Shown piece by piece: positions 1-8,527 of a DNA stretch of 64,000 nucleotides. Source of the stretch: Paenibacillus hexagrammi (lineage in GTDB: Bacteria; Bacillota; Bacilli; Paenibacillales; NBRC-103111). Position numbers and translations under genes: made by a program. Numbering within the stretch: position 1 is the stretch's first letter; each line of letters opens with the position of its first letter. The DNA is taken from contig NZ_CP090978.1 in the NCBI RefSeq assembly GCF_021513275.1, forward strand, positions 2,666,001 to 2,730,000. The letters are read 5' to 3'. The notes under the pieces were generated by a model that searched no databases, had not been told where the DNA came from, and saw nothing but the letters and a program-made list of their open reading frames with translations.

Positions 1-1174
1 CCATAAAGGCAGGTGCGGCATGCCCCATCGAGACATAGATTTGACCTCCTATGACAGGCCCAATGATTCTTGCTAAAGCTTGGATAGATTGACTGCCTCC
101 TTGAATTCTCCCTTGCTCACTGGCATCCACGGATTTCGAGATCATCCCCCCCATGGAAGGCCCGAAGATCGAATCGCCAAAACCAAATATGAACATTCCA
201 GCGATAAATAATGGATAAAAGGTGTACATGGCAGATAGCGCAAAAAAGCCGTAGCCTATCATCTCCGAAACCATGCCAATCATGGCAATCTGTGCATCAT
301 TACGCTTTTTCAAAAGCTTAGGCATGATGAAACCTTGCGAAAGGATGTCTTGGACGCCCATGATCGAAAACATAAGTCCGATGCGTGCAGGCATCCAATT
401 GAAAGTATCCATGGTGAATTGAGAAAACACAGCCTGTAGAGCTCCATTGGGTATCCAAAGCAGGAATGCGGAAACAAGCAGCCATTTTAAGTTTTTGATG
501 GAGAGAATACGAGCGAGCTGAGTAAATGGATTCAGTCTTCCCAAAGTAATCTCTTTCCGTCTATGATGCTTGCCGAGGCTTTCGGGCATAAAAAAGAAGC
601 CAAAACCAACATTCAATAGAGTGATAATAGCTCCAAAATACAAGGGTACGGAATATCCAAACTTAGCCAGCAACCCGCCTAGAGATGGGCCCAAAATGGT
701 GCCTGCACCTACAACCGCACTCATCCAGCCAAAGTATTTGGTTCTCTGCTCAGGGGGAATAATATCTGCGAAATAGGCGAAGATCGTGCTTATACTGCCG
801 CCAGTAATCCCTTCTATGATTCGCCCGGCAAATAGTACCCAGAGTGCTCCTCCTATACCCATAACGAAGTATCCGATTGCGGAGCCCAAAAGGCATATTA
901 GGAGCAGAGGACGACGGCCATATTTGTCACTCAAAGCCCCAAGCACTGGGGCCGCAAAAAATACACAGACTGCATAAACAGAGGCTAGCAGCGTGACGAC
1001 AATAGCTTGGTCTCCTGGATTGCTTAGATAAGGCTGCACGAGGAATGGGACGACAGGTCCTAAGATGCTGAAGCCTATTCCGCAAAGAAATACAGACATA
1101 AGACCGAACAGTAACGCCTTTGGTTCTACGGTATGATCTGCGCTCTGTTTGTTGCGTAATGAAAATTGAAACAC
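1..1174 (-). CDS. MFS drug exporter, TetA-like (3' end cut by window)
   Basis: Translating the minus strand from a GTG at 1174 gives an uninterrupted membrane protein of about 391 residues that runs off the left edge. A GAGGGGAG ribosome site sits 7-8 bases upstream of the GTG; the ATG just before it is followed at once by a stop. Hydrophobic segments alternate as in the 12-helix DHA1 family. The loop-2/3 motif A of MFS carriers is visible (GALSDKYGRRP), as is a PESL motif after helix 6, as in tetracycline-type exporters. It is probably a proton-driven drug exporter in the cytoplasmic membrane; the substrate is unknown. The MarR gene just upstream and a palindrome in the gap suggest MarR control. 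Confidence 0.85.
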   Translation of the reverse strand, partial: MFQFSLRNKQSADHTVEPKALLFGLMSVFLCGIGFSILGPVVPFLVQPYLSNPGDQAIVVTLLASVYAVCVFFAAPVLGALSDKYGRRPLLLICLLGSAIGYFVMGIGGALWVLFAGRIIEGITGGSISTIFAYFADIIPPEQRTKYFGWMSAVVGAGTILGPSLGGLLAKFGYSVPLYFGAIITLLNVGFGFFFMPESLGKHHRRKEITLGRLNPFTQLARILSIKNLKWLLVSAFLLWIPNGALQAVFSQFTMDTFNWMPARIGLMFSIMGVQDILSQGFIMPKLLKKRNDAQIAMIGMVSEMIGYGFFALSAMYTFYPLFIAGMFIFGFGDSIFGPSMGGMISKSVDASEQGRIQGGSQSIQALARIIGPVIGGQIYVSMGHAAPAFM

Positions 1175-1213
1175 TTACATTCTCCCCTCAAAAACTCGTA
1201 ATATTGATTCCAT

Positions 1214-1247
1214 GGAAACAAAATAATCGTATCACCATTTTGTTTCC
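1214..1247. promoter_or_regulatory. Inverted repeat, candidate MarR operator
   Basis: Perfect 11-bp arms (GGAAACAAAAT and ATTTTGTTTCC) are separated by 12 bp. They lie 40 bp before the GTG of the MFS gene, and another CAACAAAAT half-site is at 1252-1260. Position and symmetry fit a repressor site for the upstream MarR protein; binding is inferred. Confidence 0.5.
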
Positions 1248-1267
1248 TCGTCAACAAAATTCAGGCA

Positions 1268-1304
1268 ATAAAAATGCAGCCTGTTCTACCTAGAACGCGG
1301 CTGC
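1268..1304 (-). terminator. Rho-independent terminator after the marR gene
   Basis: On the minus strand a GCAGCC...GGCTGC stem with an inner TTCTA/TAGAA pairing is followed by a TTTTTATT run. It separates the MarR gene from the MFS gene. Confidence 0.65.
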
Positions 1305-1331
1305 GTGTGGTTTCAATATAACTATCCAAAT

Positions 1332-1805
1332 TTATTCCGACCTCATATCGATATCCAGCTTCTTAATTTCTGCATCCAAATGCCTGCTATACTTGTCCAG
1401 GAAGCTAAGCATACTGTCAAATTGCGCTTCGGTCACTTGTTCGAATATAGCTTGATCCCGCTCCCGAAACTCTTTATGCAGTTTCGCATGGACTTGGTCC
1501 ACTGCTTTTCCTTGCTCGGTTAGCCTAAAATAGATTTCTTTCTTGTTTTCCGGCTTCTGGTAGCTTTCGATCAAGCCTTTCTCGATAAGCTTTTTCGTTA
1601 TTTTACTTATAGCGCTTCTTGTCATATAAAAAGAGTCGGCAAGCTTGGTTACGTTGGAATCGGCGTGTCTTCCAATGTATTCGATGCAATGCACTTCAGA
1701 AGGCTTATGTCCCTTAAGACTCTCTTCCATTTTATACTTATTCAAGTAAACCATTTTGTTAAATAAGTCCCTAAATTGCATGATGACCTGGTCTTCCTTG
1801 TTCAT
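1332..1805 (-). CDS. MarR-family transcriptional regulator
   Basis: A 157-residue winged-helix protein. The start at 1805 is chosen because GGAGG lies 8 bases upstream; an ATG 33 bp further out lacks such a site. The MarR core spans about residues 35-120: a recognition helix region (MTRSAISKITKKLIEKGLI) and a charged wing (KPENKKEIYFRLTEQG), with flanking helices for dimerisation. MarR proteins usually repress neighbouring exporters and lose DNA binding when a phenolic or drug ligand binds. The next gene downstream is an MFS exporter preceded by a long palindrome, so control of that exporter is likely. The ligand cannot be told from sequence. Confidence 0.9.
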   Translation of the reverse strand: MNKEDQVIMQFRDLFNKMVYLNKYKMEESLKGHKPSEVHCIEYIGRHADSNVTKLADSFYMTRSAISKITKKLIEKGLIESYQKPENKKEIYFRLTEQGKAVDQVHAKLHKEFRERDQAIFEQVTEAQFDSMLSFLDKYSRHLDAEIKKLDIDMRSE

Positions 1806-1876
1806 GGCCTGTCCTCCAGTCGAGCTTGCTATTTCCATAATAGTAACATAATTATTCTAGGAATAGGCGATACGTC

Positions 1877-3613
1877 TTAAACAGGAGGATGATCCACGTA
1901 CGCTGGAAAAATCAGACTGACCTTGGTCCCGTGCCCCAACTCGCTCTGAATGCGCAGTCCATAGCCGGCACCGAAGCGAATCTGGATACGGTCATGCACA
2001 TTTTTCAGCCCATAACCGGCGGTCTGCAGAAGCAGTACTTGATCGACTAACTCCGGGCTCATTCCCGGACCATTGTCTTCTACAAAGAATTCCAAATCAT
2101 CGCCGCTCAGGTACCCGCGCAGCAAGATCCGTCCTCTGCGCTCTCCCTTGCGCAGCTGGTCAATGCCATGCTCCAAGGCATTCTCAAGAATCGGTTGAAA
2201 GACCAGATTAATAATATCGAATCGGAGGAGCTCCTCCTCAACTTCACAGATGAAGTCGAAGCTATAGTTATGCATGATGCTCTGGATTTGCATGTAATCC
2301 TTGGCGTTCTCCAGTTCATTTCTGACCGGAATGAAGCTCCTCCCTTTATTCAAGACGGTTCGGTAAAACCGGGATACCGTATTCGTGATCCGGCTAATCT
2401 CCATCGCATCGATCTCGAGCGCCTTCCAATTAATGATCGACAGGGTGTTATACAGGAAGTGCGGGTTGATCTGGGTCTGCAGCGCCTTTAACTCCGCTTC
2501 CCTCTGTGTAATCTTGCTCTGGTACACCTCTTCGATCAATGTATTAATATTCGTGAGCATTTGGCCAAAGCGGTTTGTCAGCTGTCCAATCTCATCCTTG
2601 GAGCTGCTCGACACATCGATTTTCAAATTCCCATTCTCTACAATCATCATCTTCTTGTTCAATCTAATAATCCGCTTCACGAACGTATTGGAAAACATCC
2701 AAATAATAAGCAGCAGGACCGCTAAGCAAATCACTGTGATCAGCATCGTCGCGCTGACGATACTCTTGGCGTTTACCGATATTCCATTCTTCGGGGTCAC
2801 AAACACGAGCTTCCAACCGGGCTCCTGAATGTCTTCTGTGATGTACAGATAATCCGTACGGTTGCTTGTCAGAGTACCGATTCTAGGACTGTCGTTCATG
2901 GACCGGAAGAAATCAGAGGACAGTTCATTCGCCATGCCGATCTGCTTGGACATCAGTTTGTTCCCTTCGCGGTCCAACAAATATACACTGTACGCGTCCT
3001 TCGTAATCTCACTTAGATCCTGGAACACGCTGTCCGCGTCTATGCTGAGAAAGAGCACTGCCGGCTGCTCGGACAAGATCGCTCCCTCGTCGCTGGTAAA
3101 GGGACGTGTAGCGAACAGCTTCCCGTTTTTCATATGCCACAGCGTCTGTCCCTGCTCGGTATCTGCTTGCCGGCTAGCCCACTGCAAATCACTTGCTAGC
3201 GATAATGGCAGGATGTACTCGCCCCTCAAGATCGACTGGTTATCGGTAAACACTGATATTTGCAAAATATCTTGATTCAAATCGAGAATATTACTGAAAA
3301 ACGGATCTACATAATCCCGATAAAGCTCGGGGAAATTGCCGGTATTGCTAATAAATATCCGCTTAAACACCACATTTTGTGTTATTGAATTAATGATGGC
3401 TTCATGCTGCTTCGCCCGGTAATTGATCGTATCGGCAATTTGTCCGATCGTCACATCGAGATTTTGTTTGGCCTGCTGCAGTAAAAAATTACTCGCTTGA
3501 TGGTAAGAGAATATTCCCAGTACGAGGACGGGGATGATGGAAACGACCGTATACGAAATGAACAGCTTCTGCTTAAACCGAAGGTTTTGAAAGTAGGCCA
3601 GGTATCGTTTCAT
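1877..3613 (-). CDS. YesM-like sensor histidine kinase
   Basis: 578 residues. A first membrane helix spans about 16-38, an extracellular Cache-like sensor region about 40-280, a second helix about 283-307, HAMP about 308-360, the His_kinase phospho-acceptor block with INPHFLYN near 380, and an HATPase domain with N (ILENALEHGI) and G (DNGPGM) boxes to the end. This is the LytS/YesM type, which pairs with AraC-type response regulators to sense extracellular sugars or oligosaccharides. It starts one base after the stop of the regulator gene and is the last gene of the GH105 operon, so it probably senses a product of pectin-type polysaccharide breakdown. The ligand is inferred from context. Confidence 0.93.
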   Translation of the reverse strand: MKRYLAYFQNLRFKQKLFISYTVVSIIPVLVLGIFSYHQASNFLLQQAKQNLDVTIGQIADTINYRAKQHEAIINSITQNVVFKRIFISNTGNFPELYRDYVDPFFSNILDLNQDILQISVFTDNQSILRGEYILPLSLASDLQWASRQADTEQGQTLWHMKNGKLFATRPFTSDEGAILSEQPAVLFLSIDADSVFQDLSEITKDAYSVYLLDREGNKLMSKQIGMANELSSDFFRSMNDSPRIGTLTSNRTDYLYITEDIQEPGWKLVFVTPKNGISVNAKSIVSATMLITVICLAVLLLIIWMFSNTFVKRIIRLNKKMMIVENGNLKIDVSSSSKDEIGQLTNRFGQMLTNINTLIEEVYQSKITQREAELKALQTQINPHFLYNTLSIINWKALEIDAMEISRITNTVSRFYRTVLNKGRSFIPVRNELENAKDYMQIQSIMHNYSFDFICEVEEELLRFDIINLVFQPILENALEHGIDQLRKGERRGRILLRGYLSGDDLEFFVEDNGPGMSPELVDQVLLLQTAGYGLKNVHDRIQIRFGAGYGLRIQSELGHGTKVSLIFPAYVDHPPV

Positions 3614-3614
3614 A

Positions 3615-5114
3615 TTAGCCTGTCGTCTCCCGATATTTCGCGGGGCTGCAGCCGTGATAGTTTTTAAACGTTTTGCAGAAATAGGAGTTATTGATAAAAC
3701 CGACCTGCTGACTGATATCCGCGACGGTAAGGTTCGTAGTACGCAGCAGCTCCTGCGCCTTCTGCATCCGTACCAGCGTAATGTATTTCACAATGGTTTG
3801 ACCGACTTCCTTATGGAACAAGTAGCTCAGATACGTTTGAGTCAGGAATACGCGGTCAGCAATCCATTTTAAGCTGATATCCGTCATGTAATGATCCTCG
3901 ATCAGCTTGAGTATATCCTTGATGACTTTCTTCCCCTGCTCTGGATTCACGCTCTCCGGCTCGCTGCCAAGCAAGCTCATGATCTTGTGAATTTCATTCT
4001 TTAATGCCATTAATGATTTACATGCAAAAATATCCTCAACGACAGATTTGAACGCTTGGTTATCGTGCTTCTCCGCCTTTTCCCATATTTTCTTGGCGAG
4101 CTCGATGCACATGTATTTGATATAAATCGCGGAATGCTGACCGCTGCCGTCTATCGTCTTAAAGAACAGCTCTACACCTCTCTGGAAGCCAAAGCTGTCT
4201 TTCATGTCCAGATGCCAATAGATCGTTTCCATCAGCTTGGGGATCGTGTCCGACAGTTCCTCTTTCCCCTGACTTTCATCTGTATATATCACGGTGCTCT
4301 CTTGATAGAAAAATTTGTACTCCAGCACTTGTTCCATCACTCTGTATTCACGGGCTGTTTCATTTCCATCATGGACCAGCTGCCCCACAACCACAGTGAC
4401 TGTGCCTTCAAACATGTCACTTATTCGCTCCTTGAGCTTAGCTCCGATCGACTCCAGTTTGTCCACGCCTAGCCCGCGGTCATGCAGGAAAAAGAACAGA
4501 CTCTGATGCTCGTTCAAATTGACATACTCGAATGGTGTATGGACAATCGCTTTGACCCGGGCAGGCAGCTCGTCATATTCGGCATCAAATACAGGCCGGT
4601 CATAGTCAATCAGCACCATTTGAACCGTTTGGCAGTCGAAATCAATCCCGGACCATCCAAGCTTCTCGGGCAGCCACGCCTCCCTCCGGCTCGGACTGTG
4701 AATCAGCTCCAGCAGCTGCTGCCCCTTCTCTTGCTCCTGGTCTTTCTCGCACAGCTCAATGACGCGTGAGAATTCGCGGGTAAAATCGTCGACATCGATC
4801 GGCTTCAGCAAATACGAAAAAATATGATAGTGAATGGCCCGCTGTGCATATTCGAATTCCCCATAAGCGCTGAAAATCATCATTTTCAGGTCAGGAAACT
4901 GCGCTCTCGCTCTTTTACACAATTCAAGCCCATCCATAAAGGGCATTCTGATATCGGTAAATAAAATATCGACGGGATGAGCCTGCAAGATGTCCAGCGC
5001 TTCTTCGCCGTTCTCTGCTTCCAACACGTTCAAAGGCAGCTTGAATTTATGAATTAATCGCTTGATCCCTTCCCGTTCGATGTGCTCATCATCAACAATC
5101 AGAATTTGAAACAA
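3615..5114 (-). CDS. YesN-like response regulator (REC plus AraC HTH)
   Basis: 499 residues. The N-terminal receiver domain (about 1-120) has the acidic pair (VDDEH) and the phospho-acceptor Asp in LFTDIRMPFMDG. A long middle region of unknown fold follows, and two AraC-type helix-turn-helix motifs occupy the last 100 residues (ISLKWIADRVFLTQTYLSYLF, and the VADISQQVGF block). The start is a TTG with GGAGGAAG six bases upstream. The gene overlaps the end of the GH105 gene by 23 bp and is followed one base later by its kinase, so all three are translationally linked. It is probably activated by the kinase and switches on sugar-uptake or hydrolase genes. Confidence 0.93.
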   Translation of the reverse strand: MFQILIVDDEHIEREGIKRLIHKFKLPLNVLEAENGEEALDILQAHPVDILFTDIRMPFMDGLELCKRARAQFPDLKMMIFSAYGEFEYAQRAIHYHIFSYLLKPIDVDDFTREFSRVIELCEKDQEQEKGQQLLELIHSPSRREAWLPEKLGWSGIDFDCQTVQMVLIDYDRPVFDAEYDELPARVKAIVHTPFEYVNLNEHQSLFFFLHDRGLGVDKLESIGAKLKERISDMFEGTVTVVVGQLVHDGNETAREYRVMEQVLEYKFFYQESTVIYTDESQGKEELSDTIPKLMETIYWHLDMKDSFGFQRGVELFFKTIDGSGQHSAIYIKYMCIELAKKIWEKAEKHDNQAFKSVVEDIFACKSLMALKNEIHKIMSLLGSEPESVNPEQGKKVIKDILKLIEDHYMTDISLKWIADRVFLTQTYLSYLFHKEVGQTIVKYITLVRMQKAQELLRTTNLTVADISQQVGFINNSYFCKTFKNYHGCSPAKYRETTG

Positions 5115-6222
5115 GAGCTTCCTCCATTTCCAAGCAGGCCATCACGAAGGGAGCAAATCCTTTAGGATCGTCCCTGCGGACCGGCTCGCTGATGTAGTAA
5201 GCGTAGGAGCCATCCCGGTAGGGTGAACCGCCAAGTCCAGCCACACTGCAGATGTGATTCAGATGAAGTGTCCCATCCGAATCTTGTTCCACACCATGCT
5301 CCAGCAGCCCTTGGAAGCCCTTATTGGCCGCTTGCAAAAAGGAACCGTTCAAATATCCTTTCCTAGCGCCTTTGGCTAACGCATACACAATCATGGAAGA
5401 ACCGGACGCTTCCAGATAATTGCCTTCCCGCGCTCCTTGATCCAATACCTGATACCATAAACCGGATGTCGGGTCTTGGTAGCGAACAAGCGCTTCTGAG
5501 AGCCTGTAAAAGAGTCCGATGATCAATCCGCGCTTCGGATGATCGACGGGCAGGAAATCCAGTACATCGACGACAGCCATCATATACCAGCCAACGGCGC
5601 GTCCCCAGAAATGCGGTGAACAGCCTGTATCCATATCCGCCCAGCGCTGCTCCTTGCTCTCATCCCAGCCATGATAAAGCAGCCCTGTTTTCGGATCTCT
5701 CGCATGCTTCTCCATAAGCAAAATCTCGTGAGCCACGTCGTCAAACCACTCTGGGGCACCGAATGTATACGCATACTGCGCGAGCAGCGGCGAGGTCATA
5801 TAGACGCCATCCAGCCACATCTGATACGGATATATTTTCTTGTGCCACAGCCCGCCTCCCGATGTTCGAGGATGACTCTTCATCTGAGTAATAAGCAGCT
5901 CCAGCGCCTGTCGATACCGCTGATCATTCGTCTGAGCCAGGAGCAGGAACAGAGTTTTCCCTTGATTGATTTGATCTACGTTATATTCTTCCAGTTGATA
6001 CGTTTCAATATTGCCGTCAGGACGGATAAATAGATCCATGTTCATCTTGATGTAATCGAAATAGCGCTGATCTCCGGTCTTCCGCCACATTCGTTCAAAT
6101 GCGGTAAGAATACAACCGTTTTCATAGTTCCAGCTTCTTCTGCGCTGAAATGGCATATCGGATACAATAGGATACTGCTGCATAAATGACTCGCTCATGA
6201 TGCTCGACCAATTCTCAGACAT
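5092..6222 (-). CDS. GH105 unsaturated glycuronyl hydrolase (YteR/YesR-like)
   Basis: 376 residues, the usual length for GH88/GH105 enzymes, with no signal peptide, so cytoplasmic. Family landmarks are the MWLDGVYM segment carrying the catalytic Asp known from YteR, HFWGRAVGWYM, and YLEASGSSMIVYAL. These enzymes hydrate the unsaturated uronic acid at the non-reducing end of oligosaccharides released by rhamnogalacturonan or pectate lyases. The ATG has AAGGAGG eight bases upstream. First gene of a three-gene operon with a YesN/YesM-type system, a common arrangement for pectin-derived sugar use in Bacillus and Paenibacillus. Confidence 0.92.
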   Translation of the reverse strand: MSENWSSIMSESFMQQYPIVSDMPFQRRRSWNYENGCILTAFERMWRKTGDQRYFDYIKMNMDLFIRPDGNIETYQLEEYNVDQINQGKTLFLLLAQTNDQRYRQALELLITQMKSHPRTSGGGLWHKKIYPYQMWLDGVYMTSPLLAQYAYTFGAPEWFDDVAHEILLMEKHARDPKTGLLYHGWDESKEQRWADMDTGCSPHFWGRAVGWYMMAVVDVLDFLPVDHPKRGLIIGLFYRLSEALVRYQDPTSGLWYQVLDQGAREGNYLEASGSSMIVYALAKGARKGYLNGSFLQAANKGFQGLLEHGVEQDSDGTLHLNHICSVAGLGGSPYRDGSYAYYISEPVRRDDPKGFAPFVMACLEMEEALVSNSDC

Positions 6223-6390
6223 CCTGCACGCCTCCTTGTACTTGCAATAGCTAGTTTTCTCTCCATCTTATCAAATAACGGGCTGGATGGAAATTTAACA
6301 ATTTTTCGTTTCATGCGATTTTTTTATGGTATGCAGGCTTCATCTTTAGGTTTATCTCGGTCTGATCGTAGGCAGCTTAGAAAGTTTAAC

Positions 6391-6418
6391 TTGACATCTT
6401 GAAGAGGTTTCATATAGA
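6391..6418 (+). promoter_or_regulatory. Likely sigma-A promoter of the TMEM175-like gene
   Basis: TTGACA at 6391-6396 and TATAGA at 6413-6418 are spaced by 16 bp, about 60 bp upstream of the GTG start. The rest of the 6223-6478 gap shows nothing else clear. Confidence 0.5.
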
Positions 6419-6478
6419 AATACAGATATATCCAAGCAGGACAAATATTCGCGTGAAGCGAGAATAGGTGATTCCCGA

Positions 6479-7054
6479 GTGAAAGCAAACCGAATGGAAG
6501 CATTCAGTGATGGCGTGCTTGCCATCATTATTACAATCATGGTGCTGGAATTCAAAGTACCGGAAGAACACAACTGGCATGCGTTAATCGAACTAGGCCC
6601 CAAAATACTAAGCTATATCTTCAGCTTCGTATACGTCGGCATCTATTGGAACAATCATCACCATCTGCTGCATATGATTCGATCGATGAACGGCCGGCTG
6701 ATGTGGCTGAATTTAATTTTACTCTTTTGGCTTTCTCTCGTACCATTCACGACAGCTTGGATGGGAGAAAGCAACTTCGCACCCGCACCTACAGCACTAT
6801 ACGGTATCATTCTTCTTCTAGCCGCTACCTCCTACTGGCTGCTCCAGCTTTCGATTTTGAGACAGCACCCTGATGATTCCACCTTCTATAGGCTGATGAG
6901 TAAAGACTTAAAAGCGAAGATGTCTCCTATACTCTACTTGATCGCCATAGGTAGCGCTTATGTAAGTCCTTGGCTATCTGGATTCTTTTTCGTACTCGTT
7001 GCAGCCATTTGGGTCATGCCTGAGAAAAGGATTGAGGATCTTGTAAGAAATTAG
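6479..7054 (+). CDS. TMEM175/DUF1211-family membrane protein
   Basis: 191 residues with about six hydrophobic helices. The N-terminus holds the family signature RxxxFSD (MEAFSDGVLAII), which in TMEM175 channels lines the potassium pore, followed by a His-rich NNHHHLLHM stretch conserved in bacterial members. Bacterial TMEM175 homologues are reported as tetrameric potassium-permeable channels; the physiological role here is unknown. A GTG start is used with AGGTG eight bases upstream; an ATG five codons in is the alternative. It stands alone, with its own promoter-like sequence and a terminator. Confidence 0.88.
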   Translation: MKANRMEAFSDGVLAIIITIMVLEFKVPEEHNWHALIELGPKILSYIFSFVYVGIYWNNHHHLLHMIRSMNGRLMWLNLILLFWLSLVPFTTAWMGESNFAPAPTALYGIILLLAATSYWLLQLSILRQHPDDSTFYRLMSKDLKAKMSPILYLIAIGSAYVSPWLSGFFFVLVAAIWVMPEKRIEDLVRN

Positions 7055-7059
7055 TGAAA

Positions 7060-7108
7060 AAGCTTTCTATAGCCACCCACTTGGGCGATTATAGGAAGCT
7101 TATTTTTT
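7060..7108. terminator. Bidirectional terminator
   Basis: AAGCTTTCTATA pairs with TATAGGAAGCTT, with a T run on the plus side and an A run before the stem. It serves the convergent genes ending at 7054 and 7128. Confidence 0.75.
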
Positions 7109-7127
7109 ACTTCGTCTATCCTTTTTG

Positions 7128-7781
7128 TTAAAATTTGTCTGGAAATTGCTTGACAATGCCTTCGGTCAAGATGTCCGCTAAATGAATCATATGGATCTCA
7201 TTTTTGTCAGTAGCTGCTATATCTGCTTTCCAATCCCCTTTCAGACAATCAAGGACGATTTCCGTAATCAGCTGAAGGTGCGTATACAGCATATCCTGCA
7301 GCTCCTTAAACTGCCAATTCGGATTAGCTAGGCTTAAAAATTTCGCAATATCGTCGGCATTTCGATGCCAGTCGGCCTCCAGCTTCTTCACATCCGCCTG
7401 TTTGCCCGCCTTAGCGGCTGCAACAATTTTTGCAGCAATCTGAATATGCTCCCTCAGAAGATCAGCCAGCTTGTTACCGGCAGCTTCCCCGTAATAAGGC
7501 TTGATGACATTGCCAATGTCCTGCTGATTCTGCATTAACCGATCTAATACGTCCTTCTGATCGGGCCGGTTGGATATTGCGCTCACAATATAGCTTCTCG
7601 TCCATATCGTATGATCGATCCAAACCTTTTGCATATCGCTTTTCAACTTCACCATTTGGGGACTTAGGCAATCCGAATCCTGCTTATCGACCGCCTTGGC
7701 TTGCACGGATGTTACGGACGGACTCATACTGCAAGCAAGAACCAGGGTTATTAACAGCGCCACCAACCTTGAACTTTTCAA
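7128..7781 (-). CDS. Secreted helical protein of unknown function
   Basis: 217 residues from a TTG at 7781, chosen because GAGGAG lies ten bases upstream and the protein then begins with a typical signal peptide (KSSRLVALLITLVLAC, then a small-residue stretch ending SVQAKA). The longer in-frame ORF to 7937 would bury that signal and has no ribosome site. The mature part is rich in amphipathic helices, suggesting a helical bundle (WTRSYIVSAI, two I-x-PYYG-like turns, HLQLITEIVLDCL). Similar secreted bundles are known in Bacillus and Paenibacillus but I cannot assign a function. The cysteine near position 18 raises the possibility of a lipoprotein, though the surrounding residues are a poor lipobox. 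Confidence 0.75.
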   Translation of the reverse strand: MKSSRLVALLITLVLACSMSPSVTSVQAKAVDKQDSDCLSPQMVKLKSDMQKVWIDHTIWTRSYIVSAISNRPDQKDVLDRLMQNQQDIGNVIKPYYGEAAGNKLADLLREHIQIAAKIVAAAKAGKQADVKKLEADWHRNADDIAKFLSLANPNWQFKELQDMLYTHLQLITEIVLDCLKGDWKADIAATDKNEIHMIHLADILTEGIVKQFPDKF

Positions 7782-7929
7782 CTTCCATCTGCTCCTCTGT
7801 ATTTGATATTGATCAGCCTGTCTTATTATGGTAAGGTGCACCAATTTTATACGAAAATCCAAGGAGTTCGATGGCATTTCCAACCGGGTTATGTATGTTC
7901 CGAAATTCGCAGTTATTATCGCTACATAG

Positions 7930-7978
7930 AAAAACACCCAAATGATTTCAAAAGCACTGAAATCATTCAGGTGTTTCG
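7930..7978 (-). terminator. Terminator after the dockerin fragment
   Basis: AACACC and AAATGATTTCA pair with TGAAATCATT and GGTGTT. On the minus strand a TTTTT run follows. Confidence 0.7.
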
Positions 7979-7984
7979 TTTCAT

Positions 7985-8527
7985 TTATTCGGACTCAAGA
8001 ATTTTGCGGGCAACTGCCGCCAAGTCGGCAATATCGATCTTGCCGTCTTCAACGATATCTGCTTTCTTGACTGTCGACCAATCTGGATCGGTTGATGTTT
8101 TGCCGTAGTAGGAAGCAACTAGCGCCAGGTCACCGATAGAATAAGTATGGTCTCCATTCACGTCGCCAGGGGCTTGCTGAATGACGGAAGCTACAAATGC
8201 TTGCAAAGCAGCGTTTAAGTTGGTTACCGCAGCAGCTACTTGTGAATCATCAGCACGCGCATCATTCGCCACAACCCGCGCTTGATCAATCGCTGATTGC
8301 AAATTAGCCTTCGCTCCCGCAGGGTACTGACCTGCTTGATTCCCTTCGACAGCTGCGTCATGTTTATCTTGAGCTTCGATAATCAAGGCGTTTAGCGCCG
8401 TTTTATCTACTTGAGTAACGATTACGCTGCAAGATCCGCCTTGCAGGGTCGATTCCACACCATCTCCATTCGCAGCCACGATGCCTGAGAGTCGCACTAC
8501 AGCTGACGATGGTGCTTTGGCTCTCAA
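7985..8527 (-). CDS. Frame-shifted C-terminal part of GH43 enzyme: cohesin end, FIVAR, dockerin
   Basis: 180 residues opening on a TTG that overlaps the stop of the GH43 gene by four bases. The first 35 residues complete a cohesin-like strand pattern left unfinished by the upstream frame. A FIVAR-type helical repeat follows (about 45-110), then a type I dockerin with two calcium-binding repeats (GDVNGDHTYSIGDLALVASY and a DIVEDGKIDIADLAAVAR block). One extra T in ACTTGAG would join the frames and read FKITLRAKAP, so this is almost surely the tail of the same protein, not a separate gene. Paenibacillus enzymes often carry cohesin-like and dockerin modules in one chain. Confidence 0.85.
   Translation of the reverse strand: MRAKAPSSAVVRLSGIVAANGDGVESTLQGGSCSVIVTQVDKTALNALIIEAQDKHDAAVEGNQAGQYPAGAKANLQSAIDQARVVANDARADDSQVAAAVTNLNAALQAFVASVIQQAPGDVNGDHTYSIGDLALVASYYGKTSTDPDWSTVKKADIVEDGKIDIADLAAVARKILESE

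Noticed and set aside
7782-7937. N-terminal extension of the secreted helical protein (start at 7937)
   Set aside because: It would place 52 residues before a clear signal peptide and has no ribosome site; this stretch is more likely the promoter region.
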